From contig JAFALK010000011.1 in assembly GCA_019234295.1 (NCBI GenBank), positions 1-64,000 on the forward strand: a stretch of DNA of 64,000 bases, given 5' to 3'. This DNA comes from Roseateles sp. (GTDB taxonomy: Bacteria > Pseudomonadota > Gammaproteobacteria > Burkholderiales > Burkholderiaceae_C). Below, one piece after another: positions 53,575 through 64,000 of this stretch. Both the position numbers and the translations under genes were made by a program. Numbering within the stretch: the first letter of the stretch is position 1; each line of letters begins with the position of its first letter. The notes under the pieces are model-generated. The model saw only the letters and a program-made list of their open reading frames with translations, was not told the origin of the DNA and did no database searches.

Positions 53575-53598
53575 AACAATCCAACAAGGAGTGAGACG

Positions 53599-56076
53599 AT
53601 GAACAAGATCTACCGCCCGACCGCGCTGGCCCTGGCCGCCGCTCTTGCTGCCGCGAGTGCGGCCCAGGCGCAGGACGTGCAGAACCTCGGCGTGGTCCAG
53701 GTCACCGGCCAGAGCCGCGTTCAGCAGTTGCAGGAAGTGCCCATCACGATGAGCGTGGTCGGCGCCGACACCATCAAGTCGGTGGGCGCCACCAACATTG
53801 CCGGCCTCGATGGCCTGATGCCGGGCCTGACTGTCGACGGCACCCAGGCCACCCAGCCGCAGTTCACAATCCGTGGCCTGGGCAGCGGCGACTTCGGCAT
53901 CGGCACCGACGCGCCCGTGGGCATTTACATGAACGGCGTCTACGCTGGCAAGACCGGCGGCGCGCTGCTGAACTTCAACGACGTCAAGCGCATCGAGCTG
54001 CTCAAGGGACCGCAGGGCACGCTGTTTGGCCGCAATGCCGCTGCCGGCGCCATCTCCATCATCACCAACGAACCATCGGCCCAAAACGAGGCCAGCGTGA
54101 TGGCACGCCTGGGCAACCAGGGCCAGTACCACGGCGAGTTCCTGGTGAACCAGCCGCTCAACGACAGCACCTCGGTGCGCTTCACCGGCGTTCGCGAGCA
54201 CAAGGACGGCTGGCAGAAGAACCTGTACGACGGCAGCATGTACGGCGGCGACAACGCCTGGGGCACGCGTGCCGCCGTCAAGTGGAACGGCGGTGACACC
54301 ACCGCGCTGCTGACGTGGGAACACGAGAACATCAACCAGAAGCCCCGCTCTTTTCTGGCCCTGCCCACCGATGCCAAGTTGCAGGGCAAGCCCTTCCCGG
54401 AGGACCCGAGCACCTGGCGCAACCCGCTCACCGCCACGCTGGACGACAACTACGCCAACCAGCTCGAGGCCCGCAAGTTCGACGGCGTGACGCTGCGCGT
54501 TACGCATGACGTCGAGTTCGCGACGCTCACCAGCACCACGGCCTATCGCAAGTTCACGGCCCAGAACGTGCAGGACAACGACGGCAACAGCGTCTACAAG
54601 ACCACGCTGTCCACCGGCAACTTCGAGAAGAGCCGCAGCTGGCAGCAGGAGTTCCGTCTCAACGGCAGCACGGACATCATTGACTGGGTGGCCGGTGCCA
54701 GCGGCTACTACGAGGATGCCTCGCAGCAGACGGCGCTGTACTCCAACACCTCGACGGTGGACACAGTCGTCGGCAACGCCAGCGGCGGCCTGCTCACGCC
54801 CTTTGCCATCACCAACCAGCTGACCCAGCTCTTCGGCATCCCGAACATTGACGTGTTGCACGACACGTGGACCGAGTCCATATACAACACGGGCAAGTAC
54901 AAGTCCGCCGCCGTCTTCGGCGACGTGATCTGGAAGCTCAGCAGCAGCACCAACCTCACAGGCGGTATCCGCTTTACGCACGATTCCAAGAGCTTCACTT
55001 GGTACAACCCCCAGCGCATCGCCACCTCGCTGGACGCCAAGCTCGCCGGCCTGGCCCAGGGCGGCTTCTTCACGACCGTCAACGCGCAGCAGGCCTTGAT
55101 CGCCGCATCGCAAGGCCTGACGAACGCGCAGCTGCAGGGCGCCCTCGTTGGCGCAGGCCTGTCTCCGAAGCTCGGCGACGACCTGTACTACGTGATGAGT
55201 TCGAACATCAATTTCAACGCCCCGCAGGCGACGAACCAGGTGCTGGGCAACAGTGCGGCGTGGAACAACACCAGCCCGCGTCTGGTGATCGACCACAAGA
55301 TCGACAAGGACACCATGCTGTTCGCGTCGGTCACGCGCGGCTATCAGGCTGGCGGTTTTAACGCCATCTACAAGGAAGGCATCTCCACCTTCAGCCCCGA
55401 GACCATCACCAACTACGAGGCCGGCGTGAAGGGCTCGGTAAAGAGCGCGGGCCTGTTCTACACGGCCTCGCTGTTCAGCTACAACTTCAACAACCTGCAA
55501 TCCATCGGCACCACGACGGGCTCCAACGGCATCCTGACCTACATCGTTCAGGTGTCGGATCAGAAGGCCACCGGTGCCGATCTTGAAGGCTATTGGCAGC
55601 TCAGCCCGAACTGGCGCCTCAACGCTGCCACCGAGCTGATTGACCAGACCTACAAGCACTACAACTTCCAGCCCAGCCCGACGGTGTCGATCAACATGGC
55701 CGGCCAGCCCGTGGGCACGCCGCGCACGACGGCCACCATGGGTCTGAACTACAGCGCGGCGATGCTGGGAGGCCTTGGCAGTGCCACGCTGAACTGGGCC
55801 TACTCGGGCCCGCAACGCTGCAATTCGGAAAGCATCGCCAAATACTCCTGCGGACCGCTGCCCACATTCAGCGTCGGCGACGCCACCAGCCGCTTCGACC
55901 TGCGCCTGGGCTGGGACTCGCCTGACAAGAAGTGGGGCGTGGCCGGCATCGTCAACAACCTGACCGACAAGCAGTACGTCGGCTATGTCAGCTCCACCGG
56001 CTCGGCCGTGGGCTCGCGCACGGCCAACGTGACCGCACCGCGCTCGCTCGCGCTGGAAGTGTCGATGAAGATGTGA
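53599..56076 (+). CDS. TonB-dependent outer membrane receptor
   Basis: An 825-residue receptor. Signal peptide 1-24 (ends AAQA). Plug domain about 40-155 (VQVTGQSRVQQLQEVPITMS, TIRGLGSGDFG, IELLKGPQGTLFGRNAAAG). A 22-strand barrel follows, ending in LALEVSMKM; the final residue is Met rather than the usual aromatic, which is unusual. The TonB box is probably VVQVTG. AAGGAG lies just upstream of the ATG. It closes the beta-helix/cytochrome operon and is followed by a strong terminator. Ligand unknown; the neighbours do not point to siderophores. Confidence 0.93.
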   Translation: MNKIYRPTALALAAALAAASAAQAQDVQNLGVVQVTGQSRVQQLQEVPITMSVVGADTIKSVGATNIAGLDGLMPGLTVDGTQATQPQFTIRGLGSGDFGIGTDAPVGIYMNGVYAGKTGGALLNFNDVKRIELLKGPQGTLFGRNAAAGAISIITNEPSAQNEASVMARLGNQGQYHGEFLVNQPLNDSTSVRFTGVREHKDGWQKNLYDGSMYGGDNAWGTRAAVKWNGGDTTALLTWEHENINQKPRSFLALPTDAKLQGKPFPEDPSTWRNPLTATLDDNYANQLEARKFDGVTLRVTHDVEFATLTSTTAYRKFTAQNVQDNDGNSVYKTTLSTGNFEKSRSWQQEFRLNGSTDIIDWVAGASGYYEDASQQTALYSNTSTVDTVVGNASGGLLTPFAITNQLTQLFGIPNIDVLHDTWTESIYNTGKYKSAAVFGDVIWKLSSSTNLTGGIRFTHDSKSFTWYNPQRIATSLDAKLAGLAQGGFFTTVNAQQALIAASQGLTNAQLQGALVGAGLSPKLGDDLYYVMSSNINFNAPQATNQVLGNSAAWNNTSPRLVIDHKIDKDTMLFASVTRGYQAGGFNAIYKEGISTFSPETITNYEAGVKGSVKSAGLFYTASLFSYNFNNLQSIGTTTGSNGILTYIVQVSDQKATGADLEGYWQLSPNWRLNAATELIDQTYKHYNFQPSPTVSINMAGQPVGTPRTTATMGLNYSAAMLGGLGSATLNWAYSGPQRCNSESIAKYSCGPLPTFSVGDATSRFDLRLGWDSPDKKWGVAGIVNNLTDKQYVGYVSSTGSAVGSRTANVTAPRSLALEVSMKM

Positions 56077-56125
56077 TCGCGCAGCGCTCGGGGTGCTCCA
56101 GCGGGCGCCCCGGGGCCAGCCGTTC

Positions 56126-56155
56126 GAAGGCCGCGCCCGCGGCCTTCTTTTATTT
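56126..56155. terminator. Rho-independent terminator after the receptor
   Basis: A 9-bp stem (GAAGGCCGC at 56126-56134, GCGGCCTTC at 56139-56147) with loop GCCC, followed by TTTTATTT. The T tract overlaps the stop codon of the convergent NTF2-like gene (56150). Confidence 0.88.
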
Positions 56156-56695
56156 CGGCGCGGGCAGCTCCTTGTGCTCGTAGCTGACGACGCGGGTCAG
56201 CTGCCACTGCGTGCCGTCGAACTTCCAGAGCATGAAGAAGCGGCCCTGCTGCACGCAGTTCGACTCGCCCACCCGGAAGAAGCATTGCCGCCCCTGCTCG
56301 ATGGCGCCATAGCCGGCCAGCGGTGAGACCTCCAGCGAGCCTTCGATCAGGCGTCGCTGCACCTTGCCGCAGATGTTCTTGCGGATCGCCGCCATCAGCT
56401 GCGCACGGTCAAGGACGCGGCCCGAGAGGTCGTGATAGAACTCCGTGTCCGGGGCGTACAAGGCCTCGATCGTCGGGACGTCGCAGCTGTTGAAGGCGCC
56501 GAAATGGCGTCGGTCCAGCTCGGTGACGATGCGCGTCAGCTCGGGCTCCGGGGGAATCGTGACCGCCGATGTCGATGCCGATGCCGATGCCGGTGCCGGT
56601 GCCGACGCCGACGCCGGTGCAGGCGTCGTGGCGGCGCTGGCGCCCGGCTGGCTGCACACGAGCGTCAGGAGGGATGCGGCGAGGCGAAGCTTCAT
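56150..56695 (-). CDS. Secreted NTF2-like (SnoaL/DUF4440-type) protein with Pro-Ala-Ser linker
   Basis: 181 residues. Signal peptide about 1-21 (GASA). A low-complexity linker (PAPASASAPAPASASAS, about 25-42) is encoded by degenerate GATGCC/GGTGCC hexamers. The NTF2-like domain (about 50-178) has LDRRHFGAFNSCDVPTIEAL, YAPDTEFYHDL and GRFFMLWKFDGTQWQLTRVV. Ligand or enzyme activity is not predictable. It is divergent from tex. Confidence 0.8.
   Translation of the reverse strand: MKLRLAASLLTLVCSQPGASAATTPAPASASAPAPASASASTSAVTIPPEPELTRIVTELDRRHFGAFNSCDVPTIEALYAPDTEFYHDLSGRVLDRAQLMAAIRKNICGKVQRRLIEGSLEVSPLAGYGAIEQGRQCFFRVGESNCVQQGRFFMLWKFDGTQWQLTRVVSYEHKELPAPK
56568..56628 (-). repeat. Degenerate hexanucleotide array (GATGCC / GGTGCC / GACGCC)
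   Basis: About ten 6-bp units of the form G-A/G-T/C-GCC run from 56568 to 56628. On the minus strand they encode the Pro-Ala-Ser linker of the NTF2-like protein. Unit changes keep the reading frame. Confidence 0.8.
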
Positions 56696-56770
56696 GGAAT
56701 TTTCCTAGCAGAAATGCGCTGTCCGACGATGTTAGGTGCTGTGGCAGACTGCCAGCTGTTTCCTTCCCTG

Positions 56771-59095
<2,325 letters not shown>

Positions 59096-59098
59096 GCC

Positions 59099-59851
59099 CT
59101 AGCGCGACTCTGCGTCGCCCAGACGATCGAGCTCTCCGCTTTGCGCGAGCTTGCGCAGGGCCTCGTCGAGGCGCGCGGCTACACCTGGGGCCAGGTGCGG
59201 TGAGTAGGCCAGGTGGTAGCCGAGCCTGCCCGGGCTCCAGGCCAGCACGCGGACCTTGCCTTCAAGGTGAAAGGCCTTGAGCTTGCTGTCCAGCCCCGGC
59301 TGCTGGTAGACGAAGATGCGCCCATGCCCGGCCAGCAGCTTGGCGATGTTCTGTTCGGTGTGGGCGCCGGTGTCGTCGAGGGCGCGAACGCCTAGTTTCT
59401 CCAGCAGCGGGCGGAATAGGGAGCCGCGGTTCAGCAGCAGCGGTGACTGCTCGCTTTGGCGGCGCAACTCCTGTTGTCCCTTGATCTCGAGCGGGTCGTC
59501 CGCACGCAAGACCAGGACCAGGTGGACCTGGTAGACCGGCAGCTGCGAATAGCGCAGGCCCGTGGCGCGCGGGGCGGGGATCGTGCCGCAGTCGGCATCC
59601 AGGCTGCCATCGAGCAACATGCGATCACGACGGGCCGCCGTCATGGGATCGCCGAACCGGCGCAGGCTCAGATCGGGCATTTGAATGGCCAGGCGCTGCC
59701 ACAAGCGTTCGCAGGCCGGATGGGCGCCCGGGTGGACCGGGATGCGCAGCTCGACGGCCTGCGCTGCCGAGCCCAAAAGCAGGCTCGCGAGCACGAAGGC
59801 GTGTTGCCATCGCGGCGCGGAGGAACGGCCAGGCCAGAGGCTTGCGAGCAT
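59099..59851 (-). CDS. Periplasmic solute-binding-like protein (SBP family 3-like)
   Basis: A 250-residue protein with signal peptide (ends AAQA, about residue 32). The mature part resembles extracellular solute-binding proteins of the family 3 type without an adjacent permease: RMLLDGSLDADCGTIPAP, YQVHLVLVLRADDPLEI, GHGRIFVYQQPGLDSKL and a C-terminal LDEALRKLAQSGELDRL helix. Such orphan proteins may bind amino acids or serve as sensor inputs. It ends 3 bp from the convergent tex stop. The start ATG 59851 lies 83 bp after the M81 gene. Confidence 0.72.
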   Translation of the reverse strand: MLASLWPGRSSAPRWQHAFVLASLLLGSAAQAVELRIPVHPGAHPACERLWQRLAIQMPDLSLRRFGDPMTAARRDRMLLDGSLDADCGTIPAPRATGLRYSQLPVYQVHLVLVLRADDPLEIKGQQELRRQSEQSPLLLNRGSLFRPLLEKLGVRALDDTGAHTEQNIAKLLAGHGRIFVYQQPGLDSKLKAFHLEGKVRVLAWSPGRLGYHLAYSPHLAPGVAARLDEALRKLAQSGELDRLGDAESR

Positions 59852-59934
59852 GGATCCGGGAGCGGCGGCAGAGGTGACGGACTCCCAACGAGTGTAGGTG
59901 CGCGCGGCTGCGAATTCAGCCACCGCGCAGCCTG

Positions 59935-61401
59935 TCAGTCCAACGGCCAGACCGGTCTTCGCAAGTGGCGATACGGCAGGCCGCTCATGTCGGCCTGCAG
60001 CGTGCTCGGCGTGTCGGCATAGATCGTCGCAGCCGCAATCCGATCGAAGCCCGCACGGAAATGTTGCGTGGACTTCACGACCACGAGCCGATGCGCTGTC
60101 GGATCCACGCCAAGCTCTGTGAAACAGTCGGGCGAGAAGACCTGCTGGCGCAGGCTGTTGAGCACGATCGTGATGCCAGCGCCGCGCAGTGCCACGGCCG
60201 CGCCGAGCGGCTCGAAGGCGCCCGGAGTGAAGCCGCGCTGGCGCGCGTCGCTGCGGCAGGCCAGGACCTCGACATCGAGATCCACCGGATCGCCCGACAT
60301 AGGGCCGACCTTGCCTCCGATGCGCAGGCTCAACTGCGCGCCCACGCCGGCGGCCGTGGCCAGGCCGACGGCCTGCGGGTCCCAAATCATGCCCAGGGCC
60401 GCGTCGCGAATGCCGCGGTCCAGAAGGGCGCGCAGCACGAAGGTGCTGTCGCAGGCGGCGCCGCCGCCGGGGTTGTCCGCGGTGTCGGCCAGCACGACCG
60501 GGCCGCGGTTGTTGCGCATCGCGGTCTCGGCCTCGTCGAGCGCCAGGGCGAGCGGCAGGCGTTTGGCGCTGGCCATCTCGCGCAGGCCGTAGAAGGCCGG
60601 TGCCAGCTCGTCAAGCACGGACCTGGCTGCGGCATCGGCCGAGGGCTTGTCTTCGGCATAGGCCAGCAATGCCGCACTCGTGTGCTCGGTGTCCGACCAT
60701 GGGAAGCCGTGCAGCGCCGAGATGGACAGCAGGCCCGGCCGTGTCTCACTGGTCTGCAGGCGCTGCACGAACTCGCGCATGGGAGACTGCGAGGTCCCGA
60801 AGATGCCCAGCATGGGCACGCGGCGCCAATGTGCGCGCCAGGCCAGCTCGCCGCACACGCGCCGCGACAACAGGCTGTAGAGCTCTGCGCCACGCGCTGC
60901 GTAGTCGATGTGCGGATATTCCTTGCAGGCGATCAGCAGGGCGCCCGAGTCGACCATGGCGGCGCTCAGATTGCCGTGCAGGTCCAGCAGGGCGGCGATG
61001 GGCACCCCGGGGCCAACGACTTCGCGCAGCCGCGTGAGCAGGTCGCCCTCGCAGTCGGGATAGCCCTCGGCCAGCATTGCGCCGTGAAGCATCAGAACGA
61101 CCGCGTCGACTGGCCCCGAGGCTTTGAGATCCGCCAGCAGAGCGTCGCGCAGTTCCTCGTAGCCGGGCCGGGCCAGCGGCCCCGAGGGCTCGGCCACCGC
61201 GAACAGCCCCGGCAGCAGTGTGTCGCCCTTGCTCCGGGCCGCGGCCAGCACGCCGCCGAGCATGGCCTGGGCCTCGATGCGGCGCAGCGCATCGGGGTCG
61301 GCGCGCCGCACGAGCAGTCCTTCCTCGAAGGAGGCCACGCCCGTGGGGATCGGCGAGAAGCTGTTGGTCTCGTGGATCAGGCCGGCAAGGAAGATGCGCA
61401 T
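59935..61401 (-). CDS. M81 family metallopeptidase (MlrC-like)
   Basis: A 488-residue protein matching the MlrC/M81 family along its length: MRIFLAGLIHETNSFSP, VVLMLHGAMLAEGYPDCEGD, LDLHGNLSAAMV, HGFPWSDTEHTSA and VLADTADNPGGGAACDST. MlrC of sphingomonads finishes hydrolysis of the cyclic peptide microcystin; most homologues have unknown substrates. Its ATG lies 4 bp after the serine hydrolase stop. Histidine and aspartate residues in these motifs are the likely zinc ligands. Confidence 0.9.
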   Translation of the reverse strand: MRIFLAGLIHETNSFSPIPTGVASFEEGLLVRRADPDALRRIEAQAMLGGVLAAARSKGDTLLPGLFAVAEPSGPLARPGYEELRDALLADLKASGPVDAVVLMLHGAMLAEGYPDCEGDLLTRLREVVGPGVPIAALLDLHGNLSAAMVDSGALLIACKEYPHIDYAARGAELYSLLSRRVCGELAWRAHWRRVPMLGIFGTSQSPMREFVQRLQTSETRPGLLSISALHGFPWSDTEHTSAALLAYAEDKPSADAAARSVLDELAPAFYGLREMASAKRLPLALALDEAETAMRNNRGPVVLADTADNPGGGAACDSTFVLRALLDRGIRDAALGMIWDPQAVGLATAAGVGAQLSLRIGGKVGPMSGDPVDLDVEVLACRSDARQRGFTPGAFEPLGAAVALRGAGITIVLNSLRQQVFSPDCFTELGVDPTAHRLVVVKSTQHFRAGFDRIAAATIYADTPSTLQADMSGLPYRHLRRPVWPLD

Positions 61402-61405
61402 TCGC

Positions 61406-63316
61406 TCAATACCACTGGTTGAAGCTGATCATGTGATGGGCAATGCCTAGCACGACGAGCACGGCGAAAGTTGCGAGCCACGCCAGCGCCAGGCCGCGGG
61501 AGGCGAGACCGCCTTCTCGCAGCGCCGTCTTGGCATGCCACAGCGCTGCCAGCAGGCCGCCGACGAAGGCGACGAGCGTCACGATCTGCGCAAGCGGCAG
61601 GCTCAGGGTCGTGTCCTTGAGATCGTCAAGGCCGGCCACGACCACGCCCCAGAGCACCAAGGCCACGAGGCTCAGCACGCTGGCCCAGCGGACGGCGCTG
61701 ACGGGCATGGGCGGCTTGGCGGTGATGCCATGGCGGCGGCGCAGCACGGCGGCCACGGGCCACAGCAGGCTGGTCAGCACCACCGTGGCCAGCGACGCGC
61801 AGAACAGCACGAGGGCAGTGGTGCCGGCCAGCGCGGGCACAGGCTCGAAGATAAAGGCGAACTCATAGGGCTCGAGTCCGAAGTTCAACACGCGGCCGTT
61901 CTCGACCTTGGCCTGAAGGCGACGCTTTCCATGTTCCTCTTCCCAGAAGAATGGCTTCACCTCGTGGAACACGCCGCGCGAGCCGGCAAGGTCGATGGCC
62001 ACCTTGCCGTCTTCGGTCGCCTGCACGCGCAGCGGGCTCAGCAGGGCCAGCAGCGACAGGAAGGTGGAATCCTCGCGCCGCGTCGTGCGGTAGGCGCCTG
62101 CGAGCATCTGCGCATGCTGCTTGGCCGTGGTTTCGTCGACCTCGGGCTTGGTGGCCGGGCGCTGGTCGGGCAGGTAGCGGTCGGCGAAGGACTCGAACAC
62201 ACGGTCGCGCAGCCACTTGCCGCGGCCTTCGGTGCCGCCCGAGTTGACGGAGACGTAGAGGCCCACGCCGTCGTCCGGGAAGATCAGCAAGTCGGTGTGA
62301 AAGAGTACGGTGTCGCCACCGTGGCCCACGACGCGGTGGCCGTTGATGTCTTGCTGGTAGAAGCCCAGGCCGATGCCGAGCAGGTCGGGCAGGGGCTTGG
62401 TCAGCTTGGTGTGCATAAGCTGTACGGTCTCGGGCTTGAGGATCTGGTTCTCGCCGTACTTGCCTTGCTGCAGGAACGCGATCATGAAATGCCCCATGTC
62501 GGCGCCCGTGGCCGAGAGGCTGCCGGCCGGCGGCATGGAGATGACCTCGAAGCCCTTGGGCTTCTCGCCCACGGCCGGGTAGCCCTGCGACATCTGCGCC
62601 TCCAGCGCTTTGGGCAGCGGCTGGCGGAAGGTGGCATTCTTCATGTCCAGTGGCTTGAAGATGTGTTGCTCGATGTAGTCGTCGAAGGGCTGTCCGCTGA
62701 CGCGCTGGACGATGTAGCCAGCCAGTGAGGTCGCGTAGTTCGAGTAGCCGGGCGTGGTGCCGGGCTCGTAGAGGTAGGGCGGGATGTAGCGCTTGAGCAC
62801 GCTGCCCAGGTCGGGCCCGGGTGTGTCGTAGGTCAGCAGGTCGCGCGCCACTTCCTCGAATCCCGTCGTGTGCGTCATCACGTGGCGCAGGGTCAACGCC
62901 TTGCCGTTGTAGGACGGGATCTTGAAGTCGATGTACTGGTTCAGATCGGCATCCAGGTCGAGCTTGCCTTGCTCGACCAGTTGCATGACCGCGGTCCAGG
63001 TGAAGAGCTTGGACGTCGAGCCCGGGCGGAACAGGGTGCGCTCGGGATTCACGGGCGTGAGCTTGGCCCAGTCCGAATAGCCATAGCCCTTCTGGACGAG
63101 CGGCTTGCCGTCTTTGACGAGCACGACTACCGCGCCGGGCACGCCGGCCTGGTGCAGGGCGCTGGGCATGAGGCCGTCGAGCCATGCTTCGGCGTCGGTG
63201 GCGTTGAGCTCGTGCGCAGCGGCGGTCGGGCTCGCGGCCCAGGCCGGCCGCTGCAAGAGCGTGCCGGCGCACAGGGCCAGCGCCAGCACGCACAAGGGTT
63301 TGAAAAGCGTCTTCAT
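61406..63316 (-). CDS. Membrane-anchored serine hydrolase (beta-lactamase-fold, class C/MlrB-like)
   Basis: A 636-residue protein. Signal peptide 1-27 (AWA). Catalytic domain about 40-390 with STSK (nucleophile Ser about residue 100), YSN (YSNYATSLAGYI) and GHGGD in place of KTG. A linking beta domain covers about 400-490. Four to five membrane helices form the C-terminus (about 495-636). The active site would face the periplasm. Relatives include D-aminopeptidases, esterases and MlrB, which opens linear microcystin. The operon with a receptor (12 bp upstream) and M81 peptidase (4 bp downstream) suggests peptide degradation. Confidence 0.9.
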   Translation of the reverse strand: MKTLFKPLCVLALALCAGTLLQRPAWAASPTAAAHELNATDAEAWLDGLMPSALHQAGVPGAVVVLVKDGKPLVQKGYGYSDWAKLTPVNPERTLFRPGSTSKLFTWTAVMQLVEQGKLDLDADLNQYIDFKIPSYNGKALTLRHVMTHTTGFEEVARDLLTYDTPGPDLGSVLKRYIPPYLYEPGTTPGYSNYATSLAGYIVQRVSGQPFDDYIEQHIFKPLDMKNATFRQPLPKALEAQMSQGYPAVGEKPKGFEVISMPPAGSLSATGADMGHFMIAFLQQGKYGENQILKPETVQLMHTKLTKPLPDLLGIGLGFYQQDINGHRVVGHGGDTVLFHTDLLIFPDDGVGLYVSVNSGGTEGRGKWLRDRVFESFADRYLPDQRPATKPEVDETTAKQHAQMLAGAYRTTRREDSTFLSLLALLSPLRVQATEDGKVAIDLAGSRGVFHEVKPFFWEEEHGKRRLQAKVENGRVLNFGLEPYEFAFIFEPVPALAGTTALVLFCASLATVVLTSLLWPVAAVLRRRHGITAKPPMPVSAVRWASVLSLVALVLWGVVVAGLDDLKDTTLSLPLAQIVTLVAFVGGLLAALWHAKTALREGGLASRGLALAWLATFAVLVVLGIAHHMISFNQWY

Positions 63317-63328
63317 GCGGATTCCACT

Positions 63329-64000
63329 TTAGAAGTTGAAGCTCAGATTGGCACCGACGGTGCGCGGCGTGACTACCGTGACGTTCACGGGCCCGCCGAG
63401 TGTCGTCAGCCCGGTGTCGCCGTTCACCAGCCCGCGGCGGTCGGTCAGGTTGCGCACATAGGCGGCGAGTTGCCAACGGCCGAAATCGATGCCCCAGTTC
63501 GCGTCCAGCAGGGTGTATGCGGGCAGGTCGAAGTTGTGCACCGTCGTGCTTGGCGAGTCGTAGCCGGCATTGCGCTGGCCGACATAGCGCAGGTTCAAGC
63601 CGGCATGAGTCGGCTTGCCGGCCAGGCTGTACGCATAGTTCGCCCCGAAAGACGCGGAGAAGCGGGAGACGTTGGGAATGCGCGAACCCGCGGCGCCGAG
63701 GTTGGGGGCGTTCTCGGTGAGCTTGGCGTCGTTGAGGGTCAGCGCGGTGTTCAGGCTCCAGTTTGTGTCCACCTGGTAGCCGGCAGACAGTTCCAAGCCC
63801 TTCGATTCCGCATTGCCGGCATTGGTGAGCATGCTGATGCCGTCGAAGGCGATTGATTGCTGCAGCTTGTTCCAATGGATGTCGAACACGGCGGCTTCGA
63901 GCGACAGGCGCTTGTCCAGAAGATCCGATTTGTAGCCCGCCTCATAGCTCCACAGACTGTCGGAGTGGAAGGACTTTGGTGCCGCCGGATCGATCTGGTT
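63329..64000 (-). CDS. TonB-dependent receptor, C-terminal part (start outside window)
   Basis: The last 223 residues of a receptor barrel: LWSYEAGYKSDLLDKRLSLE, AESKGLELSAGYQVDTNWSL, NLRYVGQRNAGY, NWGIDFGRWQLAAYVRNLTD and the terminal GANLSFNF, with the final Phe typical of outer membrane barrels. The N-terminal plug, TonB box and signal peptide lie beyond base 64000. It is the first visible gene of the operon with the serine hydrolase and M81 peptidase. Substrate unknown. Confidence 0.92.
   Translation of the reverse strand, partial: NQIDPAAPKSFHSDSLWSYEAGYKSDLLDKRLSLEAAVFDIHWNKLQQSIAFDGISMLTNAGNAESKGLELSAGYQVDTNWSLNTALTLNDAKLTENAPNLGAAGSRIPNVSRFSASFGANYAYSLAGKPTHAGLNLRYVGQRNAGYDSPSTTVHNFDLPAYTLLDANWGIDFGRWQLAAYVRNLTDRRGLVNGDTGLTTLGGPVNVTVVTPRTVGANLSFNF

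Noticed and set aside
52699-55815. A 1038-codon minus-strand open frame opposite the receptor and cytochrome genes
   Set aside because: The codon pattern and family motifs are on the plus strand; the minus frame is a GC-bias shadow without domain features.

Overview
The window is GC-rich (by eye roughly two thirds G+C), almost fully coding, and reads as a chromosomal segment of a betaproteobacterium of the order Burkholderiales. Grounds for this are the glnA / small coiled-coil gene / ntrB / ntrC order, a yciB-bolA-ppiC cluster, a divergent arylesterase / ABC ATPase pair, cyo quinol oxidase genes, and an extragenic palindrome of a type I recall from Comamonadaceae-like genomes. Two cellulase-type hydrolases (GH44, GH9) would suit a free-living freshwater or soil member. 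The genus cannot be fixed from the sequence. I saw no rRNA, tRNA, CRISPR array, prophage or intact insertion sequence.

Layout. 1-2.6 kb: cyoB (cut by the window edge) and cyoA on the minus strand, divergent from an MFS transporter. 4.1-8.5 kb: a head-to-tail chain of five plus-strand genes (beta-propeller, polysaccharide deacetylase, sterol-desaturase-like membrane enzyme, EI24-like membrane protein, molybdopterin-binding-domain protein) whose stops and starts overlap or abut. 8.5-13.2 kb: nitrogen control block with a sigma-54-type promoter and candidate NtrC sites, glnA, a terminator, a small secreted coiled-coil protein, ntrB and ntrC. 13.2-21.3 kb: housekeeping genes (MBL hydrolase, def, FecR-like protein, tesA / ABC ATPase sharing overlapping start codons, ppiC, bolA, yciB, selO). 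21.4-24.6 kb: HD-GYP protein, two-receiver diguanylate cyclase, dps.

24.7-34.2 kb is an accessory stretch of short genes (unknown membrane proteins, lipocalin-like protein, methyltransferase, VOC, RibD-like reductase, DinB, GIY-YIG-like) with a GH44 lipoprotein at its end. It also holds decayed genes: two fused remnants with a heptanucleotide repeat near 27.0-27.6 kb, and a frameshifted FAD oxidase near 30.5-31.3 kb.

34.4-43.7 kb carries lipid and redox metabolism: a hydratase/dehydrogenase fusion, an M20 peptidase, a thiolase, a quinone-reductase-like enzyme, an SDR and a BaiN-like flavoprotein. 43.6-48.7 kb: a DUF2939-like protein with a repeat-borne C-terminal tail, a TonB-family protein with 38 pentapeptide repeats, a DsbA-like protein and a GH9 cellulase. 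48.8-51.1 kb: a His-rich metal-exporting P-type ATPase with a MerR-type promoter that overlaps its start codon. 51.2-56.1 kb: an apparent operon of beta-helix lipoprotein, diheme cytochrome lipoprotein and TonB-dependent receptor. 56.1-59.9 kb: NTF2-like protein, tex and a solute-binding-like protein. 59.9-64 kb: a second apparent operon, TonB-dependent receptor (cut by the edge), membrane-anchored serine hydrolase, M81/MlrC peptidase.

The most promising leads for an undescribed system are the two receptor-linked operons at 51.2-56.1 and 59.9-64.0 kb. The repeat-carrying coding ends at 27.25 and 43.67 kb are worth checking for slippage.
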